Below are positions 43,446 to 53,971 of a DNA stretch of 59,437 bases, in pieces (within the stretch, counting starts at the first letter, position 1; each line of letters begins with the position of its first letter). The notes below the pieces were generated by a model. That model was not told the DNA's origin. It saw nothing but the letters and a program-made list of their open reading frames with translations, and did no database searches. Source of the DNA: an uncultured Opitutaceae bacterium. GTDB lineage: Bacteria > Verrucomicrobiota > Verrucomicrobiia > Opitutales > Opitutaceae. The stretch is from NCBI GenBank assembly GCA_937902925.1, contig CALFNN010000022.1, positions 1 to 59,437 on the forward strand, given 5' to 3'. The translations under genes were made by a program, and so were the position numbers.

Positions 43446-43742
43446 TCAAAATGGAGGAGTTGCCGCCTGGCGTCGCACGACGGTTCGCCAAGTCCCATCG
43501 GGCAGTTCGCCGGTCTCGGCGCTGACAGCATGGACGGCCAGCGCTCGCAAGAGTTGGGTCGGCTCGACTCTGCTACGTAGAAACTGAGGATAGCCCGTCG
43601 GGATCGCGGTCAGTGCGGCGAGGACGGCCTTCAACTGGTTCGGCGGCGCAGAGCCACGCGCGTCGAGTTCCGTCGGCCACGCGACCGCCGGCGCCGCGCC
43701 GCGATCGTCGAGGGGCGTTGGCGAGTGTGGTTGGCCTTTCAT
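43446..43742 (-). CDS. Single-domain DUF2249-like protein
   Basis: 98 residues. ELDARGSAPPNQLKAVLAAL to LPDGTWRTVVRRQ follows the DUF2249 pattern of its neighbour. It is the first gene of the operon; the FNR box TTGATGCAGGTCAA is at 43778-43791, about 43 bases before its ATG at its centre. Together with the following gene it gives three DUF2249 domains in a row. Confidence 0.72.
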   Translation of the reverse strand: MKGQPHSPTPLDDRGAAPAVAWPTELDARGSAPPNQLKAVLAALTAIPTGYPQFLRSRVEPTQLLRALAVHAVSAETGELPDGTWRTVVRRQAATPPF

Positions 43743-43777
43743 GCGTGGCAGTATCGCACCAACCGCCGCGTCGCGCC

Positions 43778-43791
43778 TTGATGCAGGTCAA
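43778..43791. promoter_or_regulatory. FNR/DNR-type box of the DUF2249 operon
   Basis: TTGAT-GCAG-GTCAA, nine of ten consensus bases. It is centred about 42 bases before the start of the first DUF2249 gene, an activator position. Confidence 0.7.
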
Positions 43792-43865
43792 TACGAACCT
43801 GACTTCCGGGCAAAACATCGGTTAGCCTTCGCGGGCGCGAATGCATGACGGCGGTGAAGCGCCGC

Positions 43866-44783
43866 CTAGAACAACACGTTGTCGATGAATTGCGCGAGGT
43901 GCTCCGGCAACTTTCGGTGCCGCCGCACGACGACGACCAGTTCGCGGACGAAGCGATCCGGCCAGCGCAATCGGTGCAACGACCGCTTGCCGCCATAGAG
44001 CGCGAGTGCGCGCACCGGCACGAACCCGACACCCATCCCGAGCGCGACGAGGTTGATGATCAAATCGAAGCCCGGCAACTGCATGCCGGGCGGCACGGCA
44101 CAGCCCTGTCGGGCCATCCACGTGCGCAGCCGGCGGCCGGTGTTTGCCCGTTCATCGAGCAGCAGCCAATTCTGTCGGTTCATCCATGCGACCCGGTTCG
44201 CCCGCCTCGTCGCCTGCGCTGCGAATTCGCCGGCGGCCACCGCGCCGCCGATCAAAGTGAAGGTGTCATTGAACCGGTGCGTCACCCGCACGGTTTGCGG
44301 CAGCCGCCGCGGCGGGCACAACACGCCGACATCGAGTTCGTTGGCTTCGAGCCCCGACAATATCTCCGCACTCGGCAGGTAGAAGACGCGGTAGCCCACC
44401 TGCGGGAGCCGCCGGAGGTTCGCGTGAAAAAATCCCGGCAGATAAGCGAGCCCAACTGACCGCGACACACCAACTCGAATCTCCTTCTTCGCACCGGTGA
44501 ATTCCTCGCGTAGTGTTTTCAGCGTCTGGTCGATGTCTCCGACCAGCCGGACGGATTCGCGCCACAAGGCTTGGCCGGCAGGAGTGAGCCGCACGTTGCG
44601 GGTCGTCCGCTCGAACAAACTCAGGCCGAGGCTCGCCTCGATGCCCTGCACCTGTCGCGTGACGGCGCTCTGCGTCACGCCGGCGACCTCGGCGGCCTTG
44701 GTAAAGCTGCGGTGCTGCGCGACGAGGTGAAAGAGATGCAACTCGTAGAGATCGAACGGCGTGGTCGGAAGATACTCATTCAT
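43866..44783 (-). CDS. LysR-family transcriptional regulator
   Basis: 305 residues from ATG 44783 (an ATG at 44792 adds three). The N-terminal HTH is typical: FHLVAQHRSFTKAAEVAG then TQSAVTRQVQGIEASLG. The C-terminal substrate domain is a periplasmic-binding fold, effector unknown. It diverges from the ferredoxin and truncated FTR1 genes. The intergenic AT-rich stretch at 44790-44815 (ATCAATCCATACGACTAATG) is a possible LysR site. Confidence 0.9.
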   Translation of the reverse strand: MNEYLPTTPFDLYELHLFHLVAQHRSFTKAAEVAGVTQSAVTRQVQGIEASLGLSLFERTTRNVRLTPAGQALWRESVRLVGDIDQTLKTLREEFTGAKKEIRVGVSRSVGLAYLPGFFHANLRRLPQVGYRVFYLPSAEILSGLEANELDVGVLCPPRRLPQTVRVTHRFNDTFTLIGGAVAAGEFAAQATRRANRVAWMNRQNWLLLDERANTGRRLRTWMARQGCAVPPGMQLPGFDLIINLVALGMGVGFVPVRALALYGGKRSLHRLRWPDRFVRELVVVVRRHRKLPEHLAQFIDNVLF

Positions 44784-44863
44784 GTGATGCATCAATCCAT
44801 ACGACTAATGAATTTATCGCGCAAGCCCGCCGGGTGTATCTTCGCCTCGAATCCAACACCACC

Positions 44864-45106
44864 ATGGCTATTCCCTCCGACCGCCTCCCCCAGAACGTTC
44901 CCGGCCGCTATTATGTCGATGCCCAGTGCATCGATTGCGACCTCTGCCGCGAAACCGCGCCGACCATCTTCGGCCGCCACGACGAATCGGGCTATTCATT
45001 TGTCCGGCGCCAGCCACTGACGTCCGAGGAAATCGCGCTCGCGGAAGAGGCGGTCGAAGGCTGCCCGGTGGAGGCGATCGGCAACGACGGCGGCGACGCG
45101 GCGTGA
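44864..45106 (+). CDS. Single-cluster 4Fe-4S ferredoxin
   Basis: 80 residues from ATG 44864. QCIDCDLCRETAP and GCPVEAIG give the four Cys for one [4Fe-4S] cluster, the small monocluster ferredoxin pattern. The function is electron transfer to an unknown partner; it stands 15 bases before the FTR1 chimera and diverges from LysR. Confidence 0.88.
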   Translation: MAIPSDRLPQNVPGRYYVDAQCIDCDLCRETAPTIFGRHDESGYSFVRRQPLTSEEIALAEEAVEGCPVEAIGNDGGDAA

Positions 45107-45121
45107 GCGCCGGATAAAGCC

Positions 45122-46012
45122 ATGCTCTCGAGTTTTCTCCTAGCGCTGCGCGAAGGCACCGAAGCCGCGCTCGTGATCGGCATCGTGCTTGGCGCGCTGC
45201 GGAAAATCCGCCGCCCCGACTGCGCACGGGTCGCTTGGCTGGGCGTGCTCACCGCGGTCGCGGCAAGCGTTCTGGCCGCGGTCGCCTTGCGGGCACTCGG
45301 CTTGAGTTTCACCGGTCGGGCCGAGCCGATCTTTGAAGGCTCCACGCTGTTCGTCGCGGCTGGGTTGCTCACCTGGATGATCGTCTGGATGGCGCGTCAG
45401 TCGCGCAAACTGAAGGTCGGCCTCGAAGCGGACGTGCGGCAGGCAGTGTGCGTGCCGGGCCGGCGCGGGGTGTTCGCACTGATGTTCGTCGCGGTCGCGC
45501 GCGAGGGACTCGAACTGGCGATTTTTCTTACCGCATCCGCCTTCGATGCCGGGACCGCGCAGACGATCGGAGGCTCGCTGCTGGGTCTCGCGGCGGCAGC
45601 GTTTTTCGGATACCTGCTGTTCACGTGCACGTGGCGATTGGACCTGCGGTGGTTCTTCCGTCTCACCGGCGCGCTCTCGCTCCTGTTCGCTGCGGGGCTG
45701 GTGGCGAAAGGCGTGCATGCGCTGGGGAGGGCGGGGTTTCTCGCCACCCGCCGCGGAATGGGCGGTGGCTTCCGCCTCGCGCTGCCGCCGGAGAAAACCA
45801 GTCTCGGAGCCGTCATTCGCCTCACGCAAGCCAATGACGCCATGGTAGATTGTCAGGATGGCCCCGCTACGCTCTGCCGCATTTTTCCGGCCTGCCGTTT
45901 AAGACAAGCGTTGAAGGAAGCGAGTGGGGCGTTCTTCGCTGTGCTTGATTGCTACTCCCTGGCCAGCCTGGTGAAACCAAGGGCCGAGTTGAAAGAGCTT
46001 TTGAAAATCTGA
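45122..46012 (+). CDS. In-frame chimera: truncated FTR1 iron permease joined to an NsrR C-terminus
   Basis: 296 residues. Residues 1 to about 203 are an FTR1 permease with REGTE and REGLE, and helices to GLVAKGVHALGRAG. From there on the sequence is the C-terminal half of NsrR: FLATRRGMGGGFRLAL (wing), then Cys in DCQDGPATLCRIFPAC with C-x7-C-x5-C spacing as in NsrR, and ending AELKELLKI. The last FTR1 helix and the NsrR HTH are both missing. The join is at GRAGF, a phrase that both parents can have, so a deletion by short homology is likely. Neither half should work as its parent. A genuine fusion function cannot be excluded. Confidence 0.82.
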   Translation: MLSSFLLALREGTEAALVIGIVLGALRKIRRPDCARVAWLGVLTAVAASVLAAVALRALGLSFTGRAEPIFEGSTLFVAAGLLTWMIVWMARQSRKLKVGLEADVRQAVCVPGRRGVFALMFVAVAREGLELAIFLTASAFDAGTAQTIGGSLLGLAAAAFFGYLLFTCTWRLDLRWFFRLTGALSLLFAAGLVAKGVHALGRAGFLATRRGMGGGFRLALPPEKTSLGAVIRLTQANDAMVDCQDGPATLCRIFPACRLRQALKEASGAFFAVLDCYSLASLVKPRAELKELLKI

Positions 46013-46027
46013 CGGACCCAATCCGTC
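46011..46027. terminator. Short hairpin after the FTR1-NsrR chimera
   Basis: GACGGA-CCCAA-TCCGTC, a 6-bp stem with a 5-base loop overlapping the stop of the chimera. There is no T-run, so it is weak or not a true terminator; it lies 24 bases before the DUF3088 start. Confidence 0.3.
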
Positions 46028-46050
46028 GCAATCCCAAGGGGAAGATCATC

Positions 46051-46395
46051 ATGAACCACGATCAATTGTATCTGCTGAAGCCAGACTTCCAAGATCAGGG
46101 CAAAACCTACTATTGCCCGGGCTGCGCCGAGGTCATTGGCATTCTTGAATTTTATCCCGAACTCAAGCGGAGTATCGACATTCACTACGTGGATTTTCCG
46201 CGTCCTCGTCCGGAGTTGATTTCACTGCTGGGCGAGGCCAACCAAGGCTGCCCGGTTCTGGTGCTTGCCACCGTGCCGCAAATTCTCCCGGCGCAGCTCA
46301 ACGTGCAACGAGCCAACGGACGCGCCTTCGTGGCGAACGCGAGGGAGATCGGCGCCTATCTCGCCCATGTCCACGGCATCGGGCTGCCGCATTGA
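46051..46395 (+). CDS. DUF3088 protein, copy 2
   Basis: 114 residues, starting MNHDQLYLLKPDFQDQGK and about three-quarters identical to the copy at 14809-15153. The CPGC pair and HYVDFPRPRPEL are kept. It follows the NsrR tail of the chimera by 38 bases, so in the parent organism it was probably cotranscribed with nsrR. An AAGGGGAAG ribosome-binding site lies just upstream. Confidence 0.82.
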   Translation: MNHDQLYLLKPDFQDQGKTYYCPGCAEVIGILEFYPELKRSIDIHYVDFPRPRPELISLLGEANQGCPVLVLATVPQILPAQLNVQRANGRAFVANAREIGAYLAHVHGIGLPH

Positions 46396-46416
46396 ACCAT
46401 CATTCAACCTCAATAA

Positions 46417-47778
<1,362 letters not shown>

Positions 47779-47822
47779 ACCAAGAAAACAAACCCATTTG
47801 ATCAAAGCGGCCATCATCACAC

Positions 47823-48290
47823 CCTACTATCCCCGGCACCGGCATCAGGAGTTCTTGAAGTTCCTCCAACGGCTAACGGCTCGACGCCGAGTTCCCCGCC
47901 GGGAAACACCTGCACCTGATCCTCGATAACTATGGCACCCACGGCCACCCACGCGTCCAGCGCTGATTGGCTCGGCATCCCCGGTTTGCGCTGCACTTCA
48001 TCCCCACCAGCTCGAGTTGGCTCAACCTCATTGAACGCTGGTTCGCCGAACTCAGTCAGAAGACCGTGCGTCGCGGTGTTTTTCACAGCGTGCGCGATCT
48101 GCAACGCGCGATCGCTGAGTTTCTCGCCGCTTGGAATGCTGCTCCTGCACCTTTCGTGTGGACCGCCAGCGTTGAGTCTCTCCTAGAAAAAATTGCCCGC
48201 GCCCGCCAACGCCTCGAGCAGATCTCGCCGGGCTCCATGCAACCCAAACCCACGCACGCAAACGACGCCCAAACGCCCCGACGCGCATGA
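47823..48290 (+). pseudogene. IS630-family transposase remnant (C-terminal part, frameshifted)
   Basis: The C-terminal DDE region of an IS630 transposase survives in pieces: HLHLILDNYGTHGHPRVQR in one frame, ending at a stop near 47966, then from about 47967 in another frame RHPRFALHFIPTSSSWLNLI and ERWFAELSQKTVRRG, which hold the last catalytic Asp and Glu motifs. The N-terminal two-thirds is missing. At least two frame changes make it inactive. Confidence 0.85.
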
Positions 48291-48296
48291 AAACAG

Positions 48297-48341
48297 CCCG
48301 TCCCACTACCTCGCACTTATGCCGACCTATTTGCGGGACAC
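48297..48341. repeat. Possible IS terminal inverted-repeat fragment
   Basis: CCGTCCCACTACC and GCGGGACACTAC face each other just after the transposase remnant (about 48297-48350), the kind of end expected for the inactive IS630 element. No matching left end was found, consistent with truncation. Confidence 0.3.
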
Positions 48342-48493
48342 TACACTAGCTAGTGGAAACACCCGACAATCTGCTGGTCGACGAACTGAGCGTGAGACCC
48401 CTGGACTCGAATCCGCCTTGATCGTCCCGTCGCCTCAGCCCGACCGGCTCGATTAGAATGATGGGCCGCAGCCGGAGGCAGAAGGAATTGCCG

Positions 48494-50440
48494 ATGCTGA
48501 AACCACCTGTTCCCATGGGAAATCTCATGCTTGTCCTGACGTTGCTTATCGGCGCGCTCGCACCCGCTCAGTTGCGCGCCGAGACCTCTTCGGTGCAAGT
48601 CGCCTGGCGCCTGCTCGACTACATCGCCGTTGACTACCCTGGAGCAGTTCGGGATGGCAAGGTCATCAGCCAAAGTGAATTCGCCGAAATGACGGAATTC
48701 GCGGCAACCGCCCATCAGCGGATCGACACCTTGCCGGCTACCAATGCGAAACGTCATCTACAGCATCAGGTGGCGGCATTACAGGGCCTCATCGGCGGCA
48801 AAGCGCAGCCCGCTGCCGTTGCGGCGGCAGCACGCTCGCTGGCAACCGACCTCATCAGGGTCTTCCCGGTGCCAATCACACCGACGAAGCCACTCGATTT
48901 TGACCGCGGACGAAAGCTGTTCGCTCGATCCTGCGCGAGCTGCCACGGCCCGAACGGCGACGGCCATGGTCTGGCTGCGGTAGGCCTGCAACCACCACCC
49001 ATTGCCTTTACCGCCCGAAAACGCGCCCGCGAGCGCAGTGTGTTCGCGCTCGAGCAGGTTATCGAGCAGGGAATCCCCGGCACCAGCATGGCCAGCTTTG
49101 CCGCGCTGCCGTCGCAGGACCGCTGGGATTTGGCCCTCTATGTCAGCGCCTTCGCTTACCCGGCAAGCTTGGCATCCGAAGGCGAGTGGATATGGAAAAG
49201 TGATTCGGCGCTACGCGCCCGGATCGACCTCAAAAGCATCGTCACCACAACGCCGGCTTCGCTGGCTGAAGGGATCGGCGTCGGGAAAGCCGACGCCGTC
49301 ACCGCCTATTTGCGTCGTCACCCGGCGGCGGTTCTTGAGTCAACGACCGGCCCGGTCGCGCTCACCCGCACCCGATTGAACGAGGCGCTGACGGCCTACG
49401 CCAAGGGCGACCGCAAAGGGGCGGCCGATCTGGCGCTGTCGGCCTATCTTGATGGCTTCGAGCCGGTCGAGCCAATCCTGTCGGCGCGCGACCACGCACT
49501 CATGGTTCGAATCGAAAGGGCGATGGGTGAGCTGCGTGCCGGTATCGCCGAGGGCCGGCCGCTCGATGAAGTGCGGAGCCAGGCCGCCGCGCTCGACGCG
49601 CCGTTCACCGCCGCGGAATCGGCCCTCGCTCCTGGCGAAGCGTCCGCTGTGTCCAGTTTCCTCGGCGCGTTCACGATCCTGCTGCGGGAAGGGTTGGAAG
49701 CCCTCTTGATCGTCGTCACGATGGTCGCCTTCCTGCGGCAAACAAATCGCGCCGACGTGCTGCCCTATGTGCATGGCGGTTGGCTCACGGCTCTGGGGGC
49801 GGGCGCACTAAGCTGGGCTACCGCCACCTATTTCATCGACATCAGCGGCGCGAGCCGGGAGATGACGGAAGGTTTTGGCTCGGTCTTCGCTGCCTGCGTG
49901 CTTTTGTGGGTCGGGGTTTGGATGCATGGCAAGAGCAGCTTGGCCGCGTGGCAGCGCTATATTCGCGGCAAGTTGAACCACGCGCTCAACGGCCGTGCGG
50001 GCTGGCTTCTGTTCAGCTTGTCTTTCCTCGTCGTCTATCGCGAGGTGTTCGAGACCATCCTGTTTTATGCCGCGATCTGGCATCACGGAAATGGCGGCAT
50101 CGTTTTGACAGGGGCCGCGGCGGCGGTTGTTGCCCTGCTCGTCATCGCCTGGATGATGCTGCGCTACAGTCGCACGCTACCGATCAACCGGTTTTTCGCC
50201 TACAGCTCGACGTTGATTGCGGTGCTGGCAATAGTTCTGACCGGCAAAGGCGTGGCGGCGTTGCAGGAGGCAGGCTATCTGCCCATCCATCCGCTCGCGG
50301 GCTTCCCCCGGATCGCAACCCTGGGGCTTTTCCCCACCCGTGAAGGCATCGTCGCAATGCTGGGCATGATCATCCTGTTGGCGGTCAGTTTCGCTTATAA
50401 TTATCGCAAGATCAAAAAGGAGATGCAATCAACCGCGTAG
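48494..50440 (+). CDS. Cytochrome c-FTR1 iron permease
   Basis: 648 residues from ATG 48494 with a signal peptide (LMLVLTLLIGALAPAQLRAE). A helical N-terminal part precedes a single c-type heme domain (CASCHGPNGDGHG, Met ligand probably in GTSMASF). The last 280 residues are FTR1 with REGLE and REVFE in seven helices. Such fused permeases are thought to import iron, with the cytochrome oxidising Fe(II). It stands between the IS630 remnant and nirK, so it is in the shuffled block. It is a complete counterpart to the truncated FTR1 at 45122. Confidence 0.9.
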   Translation: MLKPPVPMGNLMLVLTLLIGALAPAQLRAETSSVQVAWRLLDYIAVDYPGAVRDGKVISQSEFAEMTEFAATAHQRIDTLPATNAKRHLQHQVAALQGLIGGKAQPAAVAAAARSLATDLIRVFPVPITPTKPLDFDRGRKLFARSCASCHGPNGDGHGLAAVGLQPPPIAFTARKRARERSVFALEQVIEQGIPGTSMASFAALPSQDRWDLALYVSAFAYPASLASEGEWIWKSDSALRARIDLKSIVTTTPASLAEGIGVGKADAVTAYLRRHPAAVLESTTGPVALTRTRLNEALTAYAKGDRKGAADLALSAYLDGFEPVEPILSARDHALMVRIERAMGELRAGIAEGRPLDEVRSQAAALDAPFTAAESALAPGEASAVSSFLGAFTILLREGLEALLIVVTMVAFLRQTNRADVLPYVHGGWLTALGAGALSWATATYFIDISGASREMTEGFGSVFAACVLLWVGVWMHGKSSLAAWQRYIRGKLNHALNGRAGWLLFSLSFLVVYREVFETILFYAAIWHHGNGGIVLTGAAAAVVALLVIAWMMLRYSRTLPINRFFAYSSTLIAVLAIVLTGKGVAALQEAGYLPIHPLAGFPRIATLGLFPTREGIVAMLGMIILLAVSFAYNYRKIKKEMQSTA

Positions 50441-50670
50441 CCATCAAAGCCCGTGGGCGCCATCACGCCAAGGCCGGCTACAGGGACCTGCGTGTTGCAC
50501 GAACAAGCCCGCGCAACAAGCTTCTTGCCGAGGCAACAGCCGCCCCAACCTTGCCAAAACCCGATCTCAATCTCATATTGCTTTGAACCACGGTCGCCCG
50601 CCGGCGGTCCATGTTCTATATCCACGCTCGGCCTCATCCGGATCCAAACGCATAAAACCATTCCAAGATT

Positions 50671-51882
50671 ATGAAACCGTCCGCCTTGGTGTTCACGACC
50701 CAAAAGGCAAGTTTCATGCCGGCAACGACCGGTGACCTGCTGCCGATCCGGACAATTCGGGGCCGGTGCAACGAGTCAGCGCGGTGGCCGACCGCGATCA
50801 GACATCTGTTGCTTGGCGTTGGAGCAGCCTTGCTGCCGGTCGCGCTGCCAGCGACAGCAGTCGCCGCAACCCCGCCACTTGAACGCATTTCGGAAACGCT
50901 GGTGCCGCCGCCCAATTTACCCGCGCACGAGCAGGCGGATCAACACCCACCCCGCATCGTGCAGGTCACCCTGACGGTGCGCGAAAAGCAGATCCAAGTG
51001 GCACCGGGCGCTATGATTTGGGCGTTGACCTACGACGGCAGCGTGCCTGCGCCAATCATCGTGGTGCACCAAAATGACTACCTGGAACTTACCTTGATCA
51101 ATCCGGCGACCAACTCACTCACGCACAATATAGACTTTCATGCCGCGACCGGGGCGCTGGGTGGGGCGGAGTTGACCTACGTGGCTCCCGGCCAGGAGGC
51201 CGTTCTTCGCTTCAAATGCATCAAGACGGGCGTATTTGTCTATCACTGCGCACCGGGCGGCGCCATGATTCCGCTGCATGTTGCCTCGGGGATGAACGGC
51301 GTGCTCATGGTGCTTCCCCGCGAGGGGCTGACGGACCGGCAGGGACGCCCGTTGCACTACGACAAGGCCTATTATGTTGGCGAGCAAGACTTTTATCTCG
51401 CCCAAGATAAGGACGGGAATTACAAAAGCTACGCAGCGGCGGGAGGGAATTTCGGCGACATGCTCGGGCTGATGAAGACGTTGACTCCAACCTTCGAGGT
51501 GTTTGAGGGCAGTGTGGGGGCGCTGGAGGGAGAGCACGCGCTCACGGCCAACGTCGGCGAAAATGTGTTGTTCATTCACAGTCAAGCCGACTTGGATACC
51601 CGGATACACTTGATTGGCGGGCACGCCGACTATGTCTGGATGGGTGGCTCTTTTGCCAACCCTCCGCAACGCGACTATCAGACTTGGTTCGTGCCGGCTG
51701 GCAGTGCGGTGGCTGCCATGTATAGATTCCGCCAGCCTGGCACCTACGCTTATCTGAATCACCAACTGGCCGAAGCCGTCTTGCTGGGGGCGGAGGCTCA
51801 AGTCAAAGTTTCTGGCCAATGGGACGATGATCTGATGACGCAGGTGCAGAAACCCGGCCCGATTCCGAACCCGAAAAGATGA
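50671..51882 (+). CDS. nirK: Copper-containing nitrite reductase
   Basis: 403 residues (ATG 50716, preceded by AAAAGGCAAG, is a good alternative start). After a signal ([21 protein letters not shown]) come the cupredoxin domains: [29 protein letters not shown] with the type 1 Cys, His and Met, and [12 protein letters not shown] with the type 2 His. It reduces nitrite to NO in the periplasm. No FNR box of the type found elsewhere in this region is visible upstream, so it may be controlled otherwise or have come with its own promoter. It ends 135 bases before the convergent ptsI. Confidence 0.96.
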   Translation: MKPSALVFTTQKASFMPATTGDLLPIRTIRGRCNESARWPTAIRHLLLGVGAALLPVALPATAVAATPPLERISETLVPPPNLPAHEQADQHPPRIVQVTLTVREKQIQVAPGAMIWALTYDGSVPAPIIVVHQNDYLELTLINPATNSLTHNIDFHAATGALGGAELTYVAPGQEAVLRFKCIKTGVFVYHCAPGGAMIPLHVASGMNGVLMVLPREGLTDRQGRPLHYDKAYYVGEQDFYLAQDKDGNYKSYAAAGGNFGDMLGLMKTLTPTFEVFEGSVGALEGEHALTANVGENVLFIHSQADLDTRIHLIGGHADYVWMGGSFANPPQRDYQTWFVPAGSAVAAMYRFRQPGTYAYLNHQLAEAVLLGAEAQVKVSGQWDDDLMTQVQKPGPIPNPKR

Positions 51883-51912
51883 CGTTCGGCATAATCGATG
51901 TGTCGCCTAACC

Positions 51913-51927
51913 GGCCCTGGCAGGGCC
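51913..51927. terminator. Hairpin between nirK and ptsI
   Basis: GGCCCT-GGC-AGGGCC, a perfect 6-bp GC stem with a 3-base loop 31 bases after the nirK stop and between convergent genes. No T-run follows, so strength is uncertain. Confidence 0.5.
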
Positions 51928-52017
51928 GCCAGTCCTCGGCCCGACAACCCGGTCAGACCACCTCCGAGGATCAATGAAGGTTCATCGATCATGCGGTGGA
52001 TGATTTCCGCCACTTGG

Positions 52018-53874
52018 TCACACGGGGTGTGCGGCGGCCTCACCGCATCGATCAGCCACGCCCAGGCAGGCCTTGACTTCGGCGATGGTGCCGGCGGCGA
52101 GGACCCGAGCCGCCAATTGCCGCGCCGCGGCCATGCTGAGTGAGCACACCACACGTTTGATCTCCAGAATCTCTCCCGGCGCCACGCTGAATGACGTTAC
52201 GCCCAGGCCCAGCAGCAAGGCGGTATACGCAGGGTTGCCCGCGATCTCGCCACAAAGCGAGACGGCCTTCCCTTCGGCCGCAGCCGCATCGAGCACAAAC
52301 TTGAGCGACTGGATGACCGCGGGATGCAGCGGCTCGTAGTAGGCCGCCATCTCCATGCTCGTGCGATCAGTCGTCAGCAGGTATTGCACGAGGTCGTTGG
52401 AACCGATGCTGAGGAAATCCGCCTCGCGCGCGATCCACCGCGCGGTGACTGCGGCCGAGGGCGTTTCGATCATCGCGCCGATCAGGATGCCTGCGTTGAA
52501 CGGTTGACCTTCGCGCCGTAGCTCCTCCTTCGTGCTTTCGACGGCCGCCCGCGCCGCGATGAATTCCTCAACGCCGCCGATCATGGGAAACAAGAGCGAT
52601 ACGGGATGCGTGGCGCTCAACCGCAGGATGGCGCGCAACTGCGTGCGCAAAATTTGCGGATGACCCAGTAGCAGCCGTGTTCCGCGACGCCCAAGCGATG
52701 GATTAGCCTCGGCCGGGAGCGGGAAATACGGGAGCAGCTTGTCGCTGCCGACATCGAGGGTTCGAATAACCACGTTGCCCGGACGGACGTGATCGGCCGC
52801 GGTCCGGTAAACCTGATATTGCTGCTCTTCGGTCGGAAACTGAGCGTGTGCAAAAAAGGCGAATTCGGTGCGGTAGAGTCCGATGCCCTCGGCGCCGAAG
52901 GCCGCCGCCATCGCAGCGTCAGCGACTTTGCCGACGTTCGCATTGAGCTTGATCGCCACGCCGTCGCTCGTCACGGCGGGCACGTCGATCAGGTCTTTCA
53001 AGGCGTTACGCCGCGCGTCCAGGTCCACCTGAAGCCGGTCATATTCGCGTTGGATGTCAGCCGTTGGGTTGATGAAAACGCGACCGGCGAGGCCGTCGAC
53101 GATCAGATGATCGTTGGGTTTGATTCGTTGGGTGGCGCCATCCGCATGGATGACGGTCGGGATTCCCAGCGAGCGCGCGAGAATCACCGCGTGGGCCGTG
53201 GCGCCACCCCGCTCGGCCACAAGGCCGCGGACCTTGTTTTGGTCCAGGCTGGCGGCAAGCGATGGCAACAACTCGCGCGCGACGATGATGCTTCCCGCGG
53301 GCAGATCCCGGATCGTCGTCTCCTCGTGGTGCAGCAAATGACCGAGCAACCGCCGCGCCACATCGCGCACGTCGGCGGCGCGTTCGCGGAACACCGGGTC
53401 GTCGATCTGGTTGAACGCCGCAGTGAGTTTTTCGGCGGCGTCGCTCACGGCCGCTTCGACGTTGATTTTGCTGCGGAGGCAGCGCTGCGTGATTTCCTTC
53501 CGCAGCATGGGATCGTGTAGCATCTCGGCCTGCGCCGCGAAAATCGCAGCCTCGGCGTTGCCCGATCTTTGCTGGATTTGGCTCTGCAAGACGCGCAGTT
53601 CGCCGTCCGCTGCACGTAGCGCGGCTTCGAGTTTCTCGATTTCCTGCGGCACCTCGGCGTCAGCCACTGCGCGTCGTGGCACAACGACCGATTCGTCGCA
53701 GCGGCAGATGAAGGCCGGACCTCGCGCCAGGCCCGCCGACGCCGCGACGCCAAGGATCATCGCGCGGTTCTCGACGGCGGTGGAAGACGGAGTGGCGACA
53801 TCGGCTGCCGAGGACGACCCGACACCGACGGCGGCTTTATCCGTGGCAATCGCTGGCACTTTGACGTAGGGCAT
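52018..53874 (-). CDS. ptsI: PTS enzyme I (phosphoenolpyruvate-protein phosphotransferase)
   Basis: 618 residues, 35-40 more at the N-terminus than standard EI. The active-site His is in ERGGATAHAVILARSL; the PEP-binding and catalytic segments follow: GIGLYRTEFAFF, LDVGSDKLLPYF, DFLSIGSNDLVQYLL and SLCGEIAGNP. It phosphorylates HPr from PEP. No HPr or EII is nearby, so the partner must be elsewhere. The FNR box at 53927-53940 is 52-66 bases upstream of the ATG, which ties it to the nitrogen-oxide regulon, an unusual setting for EI. Confidence 0.93.
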   Translation of the reverse strand: MPYVKVPAIATDKAAVGVGSSSAADVATPSSTAVENRAMILGVAASAGLARGPAFICRCDESVVVPRRAVADAEVPQEIEKLEAALRAADGELRVLQSQIQQRSGNAEAAIFAAQAEMLHDPMLRKEITQRCLRSKINVEAAVSDAAEKLTAAFNQIDDPVFRERAADVRDVARRLLGHLLHHEETTIRDLPAGSIIVARELLPSLAASLDQNKVRGLVAERGGATAHAVILARSLGIPTVIHADGATQRIKPNDHLIVDGLAGRVFINPTADIQREYDRLQVDLDARRNALKDLIDVPAVTSDGVAIKLNANVGKVADAAMAAAFGAEGIGLYRTEFAFFAHAQFPTEEQQYQVYRTAADHVRPGNVVIRTLDVGSDKLLPYFPLPAEANPSLGRRGTRLLLGHPQILRTQLRAILRLSATHPVSLLFPMIGGVEEFIAARAAVESTKEELRREGQPFNAGILIGAMIETPSAAVTARWIAREADFLSIGSNDLVQYLLTTDRTSMEMAAYYEPLHPAVIQSLKFVLDAAAAEGKAVSLCGEIAGNPAYTALLLGLGVTSFSVAPGEILEIKRVVCSLSMAAARQLAARVLAAGTIAEVKACLGVADRCGEAAAHPV

Positions 53875-53926
53875 GGCCCAACGGTAACCGGTTTAGGACG
53901 CGAGGGAAATTATTTTCCCGACCGAC

Positions 53927-53940
53927 TTGATGCAGCTCAA
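53927..53940. promoter_or_regulatory. FNR/DNR-type box upstream of ptsI
   Basis: TTGAT-GCAG-CTCAA, nine of ten consensus bases. It is centred about 59 bases before the ptsI ATG, in the gap after the Crp/Fnr gene. Confidence 0.65.
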
Positions 53941-53971
53941 GTTGCCTGCCGGTTTGGCCGGCGCGCCACGT

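Noticed and set aside
46392-46407. TTGAA-CCATCA-TTCAA palindrome before gdhA
   Set aside because: It overlaps the DUF3088 stop, and the arms differ from the TTGAT core, so I did not call it an FNR box.
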